Source: Pelagibius sp.
GTDB lineage: Bacteria; Pseudomonadota; Alphaproteobacteria; Kiloniellales; Kiloniellaceae
DNA length: 64,000 nucleotides
Direction of reading: 5' to 3'
Assembly (NCBI GenBank): GCA_028280305.1
Contig: JANQMC010000050.1
Location: forward strand, 1 to 64,000
Numbering within the stretch: the first letter of the stretch is position 1; the number at the start of each line of letters is the position of its first letter. The notes beneath the pieces are model-generated. The model saw only the letters and a program-made list of their open reading frames with translations, was not told the DNA's origin and did no database searches. The translations under genes were made by a program, and so were the position numbers. Below are positions 12,408-21,326 of the stretch, piece by piece.

Positions 12408-13253
12408 ATGAAACTGCTGCGCTATGGCGCGCCGGGTCAGGAAAAACCGGGCGCAATGGACCGAAAGGGCGTTATCCGCGATCTTTCGGGTGAGATAGAC
12501 GATCTGGCCGGCGCAACACTGCTGCCCGAAAGCCTTGAAAAACTGAAGACTCTGGATGTCGAGCAACTGCCCGCCGTCGACGGAACACCGCGTATCGGTC
12601 CCTGCGTCGGCCAAGTCGGCAAATTCATCGCCATCGGGTTGAACTATGCCGACCACGCCAAGGAATCCGGTGTCGATGTGCCGCGGGAGCCGGTGATTTT
12701 CACCAAGGCCGTTTCCTGCATCTGCGGACCCAACGACAACGTGGAGATCCCGCGCGGCTCAGAAAAGACCGACTGGGAAGTCGAATTGGCGGTGGTCATC
12801 GGCACGCCCGGTAAATACATCGAGGAAGCCGATGCTTTGAACCACGTCGCCGGTTACTGCATCGTCAACGACGTCTCGGAGCGGGCCTATCAGCTCGAAG
12901 GCACAGGACAGTGGGTAAAGGGCAAAAGCGCTGACACCTTTGGCCCGGTCGGCCCCTGGCTGGTCACGACCGACGAGGTGCCCGACCCGCAAAACCTGCT
13001 CATTTGGCTGGAAGTAAATGGTCACCGCTACCAGGACGGCAGTACCAAGACCATGGTCTTTCCTGTGGCACATCTGATCAGCTACGTCAGCCAGTTCATG
13101 TCTCTTCAAAGCGGCGACATCATCACCACCGGAACGCCGCCGGGCGTTGGCATGGGCCAGAACCCGCCGACCTATCTGAATCCCGGCGACAGCATGCAGT
13201 TGGGCATCGAAGGTCTCGGCGAGCAGCGTCAGCACGTCGTTGCCGGCGACTAG
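12408..13253 (+). CDS. FAH-family hydrolase, possible 2,4-diketo-3-deoxy-L-fuconate hydrolase
   Basis: A 281-residue fumarylacetoacetate-hydrolase-fold enzyme. The metal-binding region shows DWEVELAVVIG, the catalytic segment GLNYADHAKE, and the C-terminal TGTPPGVGMG. Members with this N-terminus (MKLLRYG) and length include the diketo-deoxy sugar-acid hydrolases of the L-fucose and L-rhamnose routes, which give pyruvate and lactate. Many are misnamed ureidoglycolate lyase. Together with the SDR at 2737-3477 it would complete the diketo branch. It lies between two dehydrogenase genes on the same strand. Confidence 0.8.
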   Translation: MKLLRYGAPGQEKPGAMDRKGVIRDLSGEIDDLAGATLLPESLEKLKTLDVEQLPAVDGTPRIGPCVGQVGKFIAIGLNYADHAKESGVDVPREPVIFTKAVSCICGPNDNVEIPRGSEKTDWEVELAVVIGTPGKYIEEADALNHVAGYCIVNDVSERAYQLEGTGQWVKGKSADTFGPVGPWLVTTDEVPDPQNLLIWLEVNGHRYQDGSTKTMVFPVAHLISYVSQFMSLQSGDIITTGTPPGVGMGQNPPTYLNPGDSMQLGIEGLGEQRQHVVAGD

Positions 13254-13311
13254 AGTAATCGACCAAGGGCAGCCGGCTGCACAGCCGTAGCAACCCGAAA
13301 TCTGGAGAAAC

Positions 13312-14301
13312 ATGAGCGTGAGCGATCAAAAACAGCGAGTCGGATTTATCGGCGTCGGCCTGATGGGCCACGGCATGGCCAAGAACATCGTCGAAAAAGG
13401 CTATCCCCTCTCGATCATGGGCCACCGCAACAAGGCGCCGGTAAAGGACCTTGTGAAGCGGGGCGCCAAGGAAGCCAAGAGCCCGGCGGCCATGGCGAAA
13501 AGCTGCGACGTCATCTTTATCTGCGTCACCTCCTCGCTGCAGGTCGAGGATCTGATTCGCCGCCGCGACGGCATCAAGGCAGGTGCCCACAAGGGCCTCA
13601 TCGTCGTCGACTGCTCAACCGCCGACCCGAATTCGACCCTCGCCCTGGCGGCCGAGTTGAAGCCACTCGGCGTGCGCCTGATCGACGCGCCGCTCGGGCG
13701 CTCGCCCAAAGAGGCCGAACTCGGAAAACTGAACACGATGATCGGGGCCGACGCGAAAACCCTGAAGGAAGTCAGGCCGATCATCGAAACCTGGGCTGAA
13801 AACATCATCCATATCGGGCCCGTGGGCGCAGGACATAAGATCAAGTTGATCAACAACTTCATTTCCCTGAGCTTCTCGGCGACCTTTGCCGAAGCCTACA
13901 CGGCGGCGAAGAAGACCGGGGTGCCGCTGGAGAAGCTCTACGAAGTGGTATCCGCCGGCGGGATGAACAGCGGCTTTTTCCAGAACGTCAGCAAATGGGT
14001 GATCGGGCGCGACCCCAAGGCGCACGAATTTACCCTCGCCAACTGCCTGAAGGACATCAGCTACTATAACCAGATGGTGAATGCCGAGAAGCTGACCACC
14101 ATCGTTTCCTCAGCGGTGCAGCAGGATTATGCCATGGCCCTGGCCATGGGCCGCGGCGACCAGCATATGCCGATGCTGGCCGATGCCATCGCCAACTTCA
14201 ACGGTCTGGATCTGGCAGAGAAACCGGCGAAGGCCGCAGCCCGCAAGAAAGCCGGCACTAAGAAAGCCGCAAAAAAGAAACGCAGCGCAAAAAGGAAATA
14301 G
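13312..14301 (+). CDS. 3-hydroxyisobutyrate-dehydrogenase-like oxidoreductase with Lys-rich tail
   Basis: A 329-residue beta-hydroxyacid dehydrogenase. Seen: the NAD loop GFIGVGLMGHGMA at residue 11, the substrate motif DAPLGRSPKEAE and the catalytic Lys in GHKIKLINNF. Such enzymes oxidise 3-hydroxyisobutyrate, tartronate semialdehyde, L-threonate or related acids. The odd part is the last 25 or so residues, built almost only of Lys, Ala and Arg (KKAGTKKAAKKKRSAKRK), like a histone H1 tail, absent from the characterised family. The tail may bind nucleic acid, polyphosphate or membrane; that is inference. It ends 4 bp from the convergent lactonase gene. Confidence 0.82.
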   Translation: MSVSDQKQRVGFIGVGLMGHGMAKNIVEKGYPLSIMGHRNKAPVKDLVKRGAKEAKSPAAMAKSCDVIFICVTSSLQVEDLIRRRDGIKAGAHKGLIVVDCSTADPNSTLALAAELKPLGVRLIDAPLGRSPKEAELGKLNTMIGADAKTLKEVRPIIETWAENIIHIGPVGAGHKIKLINNFISLSFSATFAEAYTAAKKTGVPLEKLYEVVSAGGMNSGFFQNVSKWVIGRDPKAHEFTLANCLKDISYYNQMVNAEKLTTIVSSAVQQDYAMALAMGRGDQHMPMLADAIANFNGLDLAEKPAKAAARKKAGTKKAAKKKRSAKRK

Positions 14302-14305
14302 CCTT

Positions 14306-15181
14306 CTAGCCGCCGAACTGTCCCGGCGGCAGGCCGGTGGTGCCGACTTCGACTTCGAAGAGGCCGCCGGCCAGCGGCTGTTCCGCTAAATCGGCATCGC
14401 TGAGGCCGATCGCCGCCGAAGTGACAAAGAACCGGTCGAGATTCTCGCCGCCAAAAGCACAGCTCGTTACCTGTCCGACCGGCATCTCGATAACCCTGTC
14501 CAAGGTGCCGTTCGGTTTGAAGCGGCTGATGCGCCAGCCGCCCCAGTGCGCCACCCAGAGCCCGCCCTCGGCATCGCAGGTCATGCCGTCGGGATAACCG
14601 TCACCTTCGGGAATCTGGGCAAAGACACGCTTGCCCGAGAGCCTGCCGTCGTCGGAGAGGTCGAAGGCGTAGATGGTGCCCTCAAAAGTGTCGGTGTGAT
14701 AGAGACGCCGCTGGTCGGGACTGAGCGCCGGGCCATTGGTGACCACATAGTCCTTGTCGGCCCGTTGCCAGTCGAGGTCCGGATCAAGGCGGTAAAGACT
14801 GCCGCTCGCCTCGCGTTCGTTGTCGTCCATGGTGCCGGCCCAGATCCGCCCTTTCGAATCTGCCTTGGCATCGTTGAAGCGGTTGTCAGGGTAGTCCGGT
14901 TCCGGCTGGCCGATCGCTTCGACGGCCATACTGCCCGGGGTCAGGAAGACAAAGCCGCGATCCTTGAAGCCGGCGACCAGTCCCTCGCCGTTCGCGCGCT
15001 CAATAACCCAACCAATACGCTCCGGCATCACCCAGGATGTCGTATCGCCGTCAGCGAGACGGTAGCGATGTAGAGCCGGCGCCTTGATATCCACCCAATA
15101 GAGGGCACCCTCGCCGGGAGACCAGAGCGGTCCCTCCCCCAGGGTCGCCCCAGCGGGCCAAAGGCACTTCACCTCCGACAT
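14306..15181 (-). CDS. SMP-30/gluconolactonase-family sugar lactonase
   Basis: A 291-residue six-bladed propeller of the SMP-30/LRE family, which opens sugar lactones to aldonic acids with a divalent metal. The metal ligands can be placed: Glu in LGEGPLWSP, Asn in NRFNDAKAD, the Asn in YVVTNGPALS and the Asp in YPDGMTCD. It would supply the aldonic acid to the IlvD/Edd dehydratase. No sugar dehydrogenase making the lactone is seen in the cluster, although a PQQ enzyme is encoded at 25.3 kb. No signal peptide. Confidence 0.87.
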   Translation of the reverse strand: MSEVKCLWPAGATLGEGPLWSPGEGALYWVDIKAPALHRYRLADGDTTSWVMPERIGWVIERANGEGLVAGFKDRGFVFLTPGSMAVEAIGQPEPDYPDNRFNDAKADSKGRIWAGTMDDNEREASGSLYRLDPDLDWQRADKDYVVTNGPALSPDQRRLYHTDTFEGTIYAFDLSDDGRLSGKRVFAQIPEGDGYPDGMTCDAEGGLWVAHWGGWRISRFKPNGTLDRVIEMPVGQVTSCAFGGENLDRFFVTSAAIGLSDADLAEQPLAGGLFEVEVGTTGLPPGQFGG

Positions 15182-15297
15182 CCCCGTACTCCGTCCCGGT
15201 TTCGAATTCTGCGAGCGCTAGATTAAAGCGGAAAAGCCTTGGCCGAAAACACTTTATGGCGCCTGTCCGGGACGTCTAAATACTCAGTGTTTCCTTT

Positions 15298-16896
15298 CTA
15301 CAGATACTTCGTCCGGTAGTAGCGTCCGAAACCGTTGGCATCGCCGCCGTCCACCTGCAGATAATGCAGGACATCTTCGGCAACGCGGCGCCCGGAGATG
15401 TAGGCGCCATGCACCGCCAAGGGCTGATAACGGCGATCAAAAGCCGGGGCAACCGCCTCGCCGGCCCAGAACAGCGGCAACGTGTCGCGCGGGTCCTTCA
15501 AGGCTTCACGCGCCTGCTTTGCAAGCATCCGTCCCGGACGCCGCGGCGCATGGGCCAGGTAGGAGTTGCCGCCCTTGGCAAAGGGGTCCTTGGACCAGTC
15601 CTGCCGCAGAAAGTTGGGTTTGAACGTACCGCCGCGGCCGGTCTTGCCGACCAGCACCGCTTTTTGGGTCCAACGCCGATTGCGGCCATAGATCTTTCCC
15701 AAGGCCTCGAAAACGTGGGCGATGGCCGCGTCGTCATCCATCTCGGCAATCTGGTCATGGTCCTGGTTCATCAACAGACCGGTCAGAACATGGGGGCCGT
15801 GATGTTCTTTCGGGAAAGATGAGAAAAAGGTACGCGCCTTGCCGCCGGGATTGCTCAAGACCGCCATGTGACCGGCCGATTCGCCGTTGTCGTCGACCCA
15901 GACCCGTTCCTTGAACTCCAAGCTGAACTTGGTTATGGCCCCCATGCGCACAAGACCCAGAGCCTCGCGCTTCGGCGCCGTCAGCAGGGATCCGAAAATG
16001 GCGTCCCCCTCTCCGCTTTCCGTGTTCAACATACCGGCAGAGAAGGTGCAGACCGCCGTCTTTCCGACAAAAACCTGTCCGCCTGCGGTAATCACCTTGA
16101 TCCCGCCGCCGGCCAGGCGTTCCACCGCGACGACCTTTCGGCTGGTCGAGCCCGTCCGGCTCTTTTCAATCTTCCCGCCGGCCTTGCGGAACTCCTCGGC
16201 GATCTTGCCGGGCAGGGTATCGAAACCGCAGAGCCCGAAGGGCTTGGCGGCACCGTGTTCCATGCGCAGTTCCTTACGCTCCATCAACTGATCGACGATG
16301 GCGTCCGTCTTCAGCCCTGCGATGGAGATTTCATTCAACGGTCCCGGGGTATGGGCGGAGAGCGTGTATTCCAGCAGCGCCAGGCCGCGCTTGGAGAGCC
16401 CTTCCTTCGCCGCGTAGCGCTTGATAAAGCTTTCTGCCGTTATGTCTGCTCTGGTTTCGGCATCGAACTCCTGGATTTTCTGCAAGGCGTCGGGCAGCGA
16501 CCAGAACTCCGGCTGGACGATCACCTCCGCCAGCATCTTGGTCCGTTTCCAGGGGCTGAAGTACATGCGGTTGCGCGGTATCTTCAAGATGCCCATACCG
16601 CACTTGTGAAACGGCGAGGTCGTGAAGCCGTGCTTGCGCACCTCCTGCCAGAATTCCTTGTAGCGTTCCTGCTCCGGTACGTGGATGTACTCAGCACCGC
16701 CTTCGACAGGCACCGGCTTGCCGCTTTTCTTGACGATGTCGCGGCGGGAGTACATGCGCCCGCCGATGCGGCTGGAACCTTCGAGCAACAGTACCTTCAA
16801 GCCGGCAGCCTGCAGGTCGCGCGCCGCGGTCACACCGCTGATACCGGCGCCCAATACGATACAGTCGTAGACGATGTCGGATGCTGTGGTCGGCAT
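15298..16896 (-). CDS. Flavin-containing amine oxidase family protein
   Basis: A 532-residue FAD-dependent oxidoreductase with the N-terminal dinucleotide motif VLGAGISGVTAARDL and the second FAD motif GSSRIGGRMYS that follows it in amine oxidases. The C-terminal FAD segment LFWAGEAVAP is also present, though the usual TxxG is replaced. Substrates of the family include polyamines, aromatic amines, tryptophan and carotenoid-like compounds, so function stays open. There is no signal peptide. It is a single gene between the lactonase and aldose epimerase genes, with a 116-bp gap after its stop. Confidence 0.8.
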   Translation of the reverse strand: MPTTASDIVYDCIVLGAGISGVTAARDLQAAGLKVLLLEGSSRIGGRMYSRRDIVKKSGKPVPVEGGAEYIHVPEQERYKEFWQEVRKHGFTTSPFHKCGMGILKIPRNRMYFSPWKRTKMLAEVIVQPEFWSLPDALQKIQEFDAETRADITAESFIKRYAAKEGLSKRGLALLEYTLSAHTPGPLNEISIAGLKTDAIVDQLMERKELRMEHGAAKPFGLCGFDTLPGKIAEEFRKAGGKIEKSRTGSTSRKVVAVERLAGGGIKVITAGGQVFVGKTAVCTFSAGMLNTESGEGDAIFGSLLTAPKREALGLVRMGAITKFSLEFKERVWVDDNGESAGHMAVLSNPGGKARTFFSSFPKEHHGPHVLTGLLMNQDHDQIAEMDDDAAIAHVFEALGKIYGRNRRWTQKAVLVGKTGRGGTFKPNFLRQDWSKDPFAKGGNSYLAHAPRRPGRMLAKQAREALKDPRDTLPLFWAGEAVAPAFDRRYQPLAVHGAYISGRRVAEDVLHYLQVDGGDANGFGRYYRTKYL

Positions 16897-17320
16897 CTCG
16901 CCCCCCTTCGTTTTGCAAAACTGTCCCGACGGGCTTGAGAACCCGGACAGTCATGGAAAGGACAAGGATGGCGAACCCCCCGGCGCCGCAGGGGCACCGC
17001 GGACCGACCGCAGCAAACCCCGAAACAAATCTAGGGCACCCGGCGAAACCAATCCAGGATTCCGGGCTTCCGCCAAAGCACAGCATTACCAGAAGACAGG
17101 ACAGGGGGTGACGGCAACCCGGGGCTAATCCGAAAGAGAACCGGCAGGTTGGAGGTGGCACGCCAACACCGAAGATAGATCTGCCTGCAGACAAAGTTGC
17201 GCCGTTCGATGGCAATGGCGTGTAACCTCTTGCCCGGGGATCATGTCCCTGACAGAGTTTTTGTTCCCAGAGAGCGCCTGGGGAACGGACAGACAAAGAT
17301 GGGGCTGAGGGAGCAGCGCT
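16897..17320. other. Intergenic region, no gene seen
   Basis: A 424-bp gap between the divergent amine oxidase and aldose epimerase genes. Open frames here are short and on composition look like chance. It probably holds both promoters. I find no clear hairpin with a T-run and no repeat. Confidence 0.5.
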
Positions 17321-18256
17321 ATGTCGGGCGATAACCCGGAAATCAAGACCAGGACTGACGATCGCCTGACTCTGCGGGCGGAGCAGGCCGAACTGGAGCT
17401 GTCATTGGACGGCGGCTGCATTACCGCCTTTCGATGGCATGGGGAGGGCGGCGCGCTCAACTGGATGCGCCCGGCGCCGGCGGGCAGCGGATTTCCGCCC
17501 ACCGACGCGGCCTGTTTTCCTCTGGTTCCCTATTCGAACCGCATTCGGAACGGCCGCTTCGAATTCGACGGCCGGGTTTTCCAGCTTCCTCTGAACTTTC
17601 CGCCGGAACAGCACTCCATTCACGGTCACGGCTGGCAGAATCGTTGGCGGGTAGAAGCGCAGAGCGCAGCGACTGCGACCCTGGTGTTTGAAGACCTCGA
17701 GGGCGGCGAAAACGCATGGCCTTCAGGCTATCGCGCCGAACAGCGCTTTGAACTCAGCAAGCAGGATCTTCTCATCGAAATCTCCGTATCCAACGAGGGC
17801 TTTGAGCGCATGCCGGCCGGGCTGGGGCTGCATCCCTACTTTCCGCGCACACCGCTATGCCGCCTCACCGCCAACGTCGGCCAGATGTGGGAGAGTGACG
17901 ACGAGGTCATGCCCACCCTGATGATCGCACCGCCGGACGGCTTAAACCCCGGCGCCGGTATCGAAGTGAGCAGCACACAACTGGACAACGTTTTCACCGG
18001 GTTTGATGGCAAGGCCGTCATCGAGTGGCCGGAATGGCGCGCCAAGATGACCATTCAGTCCGGTGCCTCCCTCGGCTTCTTGGTGATCTTCACCCCGCCG
18101 GGTGAGGACTTCTTTTGCGTCGAGCCCGTCTCGGCCATGACCGATGCCATCAACCAGGCGGCAGAAGGGCGCGGGGACAGCGGCCTGCGCATACTGGCGC
18201 CCGGCGAGCGCTTTACCGCCAAGGTGCGCTACGCACCGGAACTGGAGCCCCAGTAA
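17321..18256 (+). CDS. Aldose 1-epimerase (galactose mutarotase) family protein
   Basis: A 311-residue beta-sandwich mutarotase that interconverts sugar anomers before oxidation. Substrate-binding NRIRNGRF, the conserved HGHGW (first catalytic His region), GLHPYFPR (second His) and the catalytic Glu in FFCVEPVSAMTDA are all visible. It is cytosolic. The likely partner is the sugar-acid cluster upstream, where it would prepare a galactose- or fucose-type aldose for a dehydrogenase. Confidence 0.88.
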   Translation: MSGDNPEIKTRTDDRLTLRAEQAELELSLDGGCITAFRWHGEGGALNWMRPAPAGSGFPPTDAACFPLVPYSNRIRNGRFEFDGRVFQLPLNFPPEQHSIHGHGWQNRWRVEAQSAATATLVFEDLEGGENAWPSGYRAEQRFELSKQDLLIEISVSNEGFERMPAGLGLHPYFPRTPLCRLTANVGQMWESDDEVMPTLMIAPPDGLNPGAGIEVSSTQLDNVFTGFDGKAVIEWPEWRAKMTIQSGASLGFLVIFTPPGEDFFCVEPVSAMTDAINQAAEGRGDSGLRILAPGERFTAKVRYAPELEPQ

Positions 18257-18511
18257 CTCCTCAGACAGATTCGGCAGGCTGCCAGTCCTGAGAACTCTTC
18301 GTTTGTTGATCGCCCGCTGCTCAAGCGAATCAGGGGGTGTCGCGCGACCGCTGTGGCGAATTTTGTGCAGTGCCACACAAGACCTCGCTGTATCAGTATT
18401 TTCAAGTAAACTCCCAAGTGCAGGAAATGAAAGGATTCGCCCGCCGGTGCAGGTCCACTACTACATCACCCCGGTCGCACAGCTATTTGCGATCCAGAAG
18501 GCACAGCAGCC

Positions 18512-20398
18512 ATGAATCCTGCCGACTTCCTGGCGCCCTTCCAGATGGTCTTTCTCTTCATTGTCGTTGTCGTTGTGCTTGCGCTGCTGGCTACGGAAGC
18601 GGTGTCGATCGAGCTGACGTCGCTCACCACCATTGCCCTGTTGGTGCTGTTCTTTCATTTCTTCCCGGTCGTCGGGCCGGACGGCAACGACCGGTTGGAC
18701 CTGCGTCAGTTGTTCTCGGGCTTCGCAAATCCGGCGCTCATCGCGGTCCTCGCCCTCCTGGTGCTGGGCGAGGGATTGACGCGCACAGGTGTGCTCGACC
18801 TGGCGGCCAATGTGGTCATTCATTGGACGAAGTCGAATCCCTTTTTCGCGGTTACCCTGATGCTACTGGTGGTCATGGCCTTCAGCGCCGTGCTGAACAA
18901 CATCCCGGTGGTGGTGCTGTTTATCCCCATCATGCAGAGCCTGACCAAGCGTTTCCGGCAGTCACCGAGCCGCTACATGATGTTGCTGAGCTACGCCTCG
19001 GTCCTGGGCGGCATGACCACACTGATCGGTTCCTCGACCAACCTGCTGGTTTCGCTGGAGTTGGATGATCTGGGTGAAGAGGCCTTCGGCTTTTTCGACT
19101 TCACCGTTCCCGGGCTGGTGATGGCCACCTGCGGCCTCGTCTATCTGCTGCTGGTGGCGCCCCGCCTGCTGCCCGACCGCCCGGCGGAACAGGGCGGCCA
19201 CGAAGAACAGGGCCGGCATTTCGTGGCTCAGGTGTCAGTGACCGAGGGATCGCGGCTCGTCGGCCTGACACCGGTTGGCGGCATCTTCCCGGCGCTGCCG
19301 GACATCACCATCCTGATGATCCAGCGCGGCGAGCGGGCGGTCCTGCCGCCGTTCGAAGATGTGGTTCTCGAGGTGAACGACCTTGTGGTGATCGCCGCAA
19401 CCCGATCTGCGCTTTCGGCGCTGGGACAGGGCGAACCGGAGTTGCTGCATCCCGAACTGGTCGCCGGCGCCTACGACCTTCAGACTGCCGCCGACACCTC
19501 GGGCGAGGAGCGCAAAGCGCCCTGGCTGGCCGGCGGCCAGGTGCAGGCGGAAGTCATGGTTCGGCCGGATTCACAAATCGTCGGCCATACGCTGGAAGAG
19601 GTAGGGTTCCGCTACAAGCATCACTGCATCGTGCTGGGCATCGAGCGCCGCAGCCGGATGCTGCGCGAACGCATCACCCGCATTCCGCTAAAGGACGGCG
19701 ATGTCCTGCTGATTCAGGGGCGGCCGGAAGATGTCGACCGCCTGCGCGGTGAACGCAGCGTCGTGCTCATGGAATGGTCACGCCAACCCCTGGTGACGCC
19801 ACAGCATCAGCGCAGCGCGGCGATCATCTTTCTCGGTGTCGTCGCCGCTTCCGCCAGCGGCCTGCTGCCCATCGCCCTGGCCGCCTTCTGCGGCGCCACC
19901 GCGATGATCGCCACCAGGATATTGTCGCTGGGGGATGCGCTGAGGGTCTTGGACCGAAAGATCGTGCTCACCATCGCCATGGCACTGGCTCTCGGCGCCG
20001 CGATGCAGGCAACCGGCGGCGCACAGTTCCTGGCGGATTCCATGATGGCCGCGCTCAGCGGCGCCACGCCGGCGCAGATCCTCTCCGCCTTTTTCCTGCT
20101 GCTGGCACTGCTCTCCAATCTCTTGAGCACCAAGGCGACAGCGGTTCTCTTCACCCCAATAGCCGTCGATCTCGCCTATGCCCTGAACCTGCCCGTAGAG
20201 CCCTTCGCGGTGGCGGTCATCTTTGCCTCCAACTGCTCCTTCGCATCCCCCATCGGCTACCAGACCAACCTCGTAGTGATGACCCCGGGCAACTATCGTT
20301 TCATGGATTTCGTCAGGGTGGGGCTGCCGCTGATCCTGCTGGTCTGGATCGCCTTCAGTCTCTTTGCACCCTGGTACTACGATCTGCCGAGCCGGTGA
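18512..20398 (+). CDS. SLC13-family permease with two RCK_C (TrkA-C) domains
   Basis: A 628-residue transporter of the divalent anion/sodium symporter group. Hydrophobic helices occupy about residues 10-205 and 430-625, and the first block carries the GSSTNLLVS motif. Between them, residues about 225-310 and 340-420 form two cytoplasmic RCK_C-type domains (VTEGSRLVGLT; RPDSQIVGHTLEEVG), which sense ligands or nucleotides in related carriers. Sulfate, dicarboxylates or another anion may be the substrate; sulfate or sulfonate handling would suit the xsc-pta operon 11 kb away, but that is only suggestive. Confidence 0.85.
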   Translation: MNPADFLAPFQMVFLFIVVVVVLALLATEAVSIELTSLTTIALLVLFFHFFPVVGPDGNDRLDLRQLFSGFANPALIAVLALLVLGEGLTRTGVLDLAANVVIHWTKSNPFFAVTLMLLVVMAFSAVLNNIPVVVLFIPIMQSLTKRFRQSPSRYMMLLSYASVLGGMTTLIGSSTNLLVSLELDDLGEEAFGFFDFTVPGLVMATCGLVYLLLVAPRLLPDRPAEQGGHEEQGRHFVAQVSVTEGSRLVGLTPVGGIFPALPDITILMIQRGERAVLPPFEDVVLEVNDLVVIAATRSALSALGQGEPELLHPELVAGAYDLQTAADTSGEERKAPWLAGGQVQAEVMVRPDSQIVGHTLEEVGFRYKHHCIVLGIERRSRMLRERITRIPLKDGDVLLIQGRPEDVDRLRGERSVVLMEWSRQPLVTPQHQRSAAIIFLGVVAASASGLLPIALAAFCGATAMIATRILSLGDALRVLDRKIVLTIAMALALGAAMQATGGAQFLADSMMAALSGATPAQILSAFFLLLALLSNLLSTKATAVLFTPIAVDLAYALNLPVEPFAVAVIFASNCSFASPIGYQTNLVVMTPGNYRFMDFVRVGLPLILLVWIAFSLFAPWYYDLPSR

Positions 20399-20438
20399 CC
20401 ATCGCCGCGCAAAAAGCTGGCGGCGCGACGCCGTATCG

Positions 20439-21146
20439 TCAGCGAAGCACCGCCGGCAGGGTGCCGCAGTCGGCGGCGCCGCGATACTGACACAAGCGGT
20501 AGCGGACCAGCACGGCGTAGTCCTGCAGCAGTTCGTTGACATCGGTCCAGCTTGTCAACGCATCCGGATCGATCGCCTTGCGGCCGAAGTGACGATCAAC
20601 CGTGGCGCCGAGAACCGCGCCGCTCTGGGAGTCTGTCCACTCCGCCTCAACGATGAACTCCCGGCCTTTCAGCAGCGGGCTCGCCAGCAAGTCCCGAACA
20701 ACGGCATCATCACCACTGCCAGGCGTCACGGTGGAGACAGTGTCAAGGGCGACGGCATCGGCGGTAACCGGCAGGACGGCGAACTGGACCCGGGCGGCAC
20801 CGGGTTCGGGAAAACGCACCAGCGTAAAGTCCTTCTCCAGCTCCCGGCTCAGGAGCAGATAGAAATTGTTCATCAGAATCTGTCGGTCGCCGGGTGACAC
20901 CAGGCGCATCTGCTCCAGGGGCGCGAAGTAGAGCAAGGGATCCAACAGAATCTTGTCGTAGCGGACTTCCGAAGCCGGCTGTGCAATGTAGACAAGGTCC
21001 GGCGCAAAGTCCGCACGCCCCGGCTGAAGGTCGTCCCGAATCTCGGCCGGCAAAATGGCGGAACTCATGGTCGGCTCTTTGGCCGGGCCGGCGGCACAGC
21101 CTGCGGTCAGAGCCACCAACATCGTCACCACCACACAACGATACAT
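20439..21146 (-). CDS. DUF3313-like lipoprotein
   Basis: A 235-residue secreted lipoprotein: the first 16 residues form a signal with the lipobox ALTAGC, so Cys16 or so is lipidated. The rest is a soluble domain with YDKILLDPLLYFAP and ADAVALDTVSTVTPGSG, in the style of DUF3313 outer-membrane lipoproteins whose role is unknown. The start at 21146 is chosen because it places the signal peptide at the N-terminus; the frame is open a further 168 bp upstream. It is convergent with the SLC13 gene. Confidence 0.7.
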   Translation of the reverse strand: MYRCVVVTMLVALTAGCAAGPAKEPTMSSAILPAEIRDDLQPGRADFAPDLVYIAQPASEVRYDKILLDPLLYFAPLEQMRLVSPGDRQILMNNFYLLLSRELEKDFTLVRFPEPGAARVQFAVLPVTADAVALDTVSTVTPGSGDDAVVRDLLASPLLKGREFIVEAEWTDSQSGAVLGATVDRHFGRKAIDPDALTSWTDVNELLQDYAVLVRYRLCQYRGAADCGTLPAVLR

Positions 21147-21326
21147 CGAATCGCCTCCCTTTCCTGCCACCCACGATGCGGCCCGCCGACGGGCCTTGGC
21201 AATCCCTAAGTGTAAAAAAACGCCTCTCGGTGAACCGATCCCGCAGTCCCCGCGACTGAGAGACGTGGGGGACACGGGAGAAGTGAAACCCGCCCCCCTT
21301 GGAAAGGGCTTCAAACGGGGTGGAAA

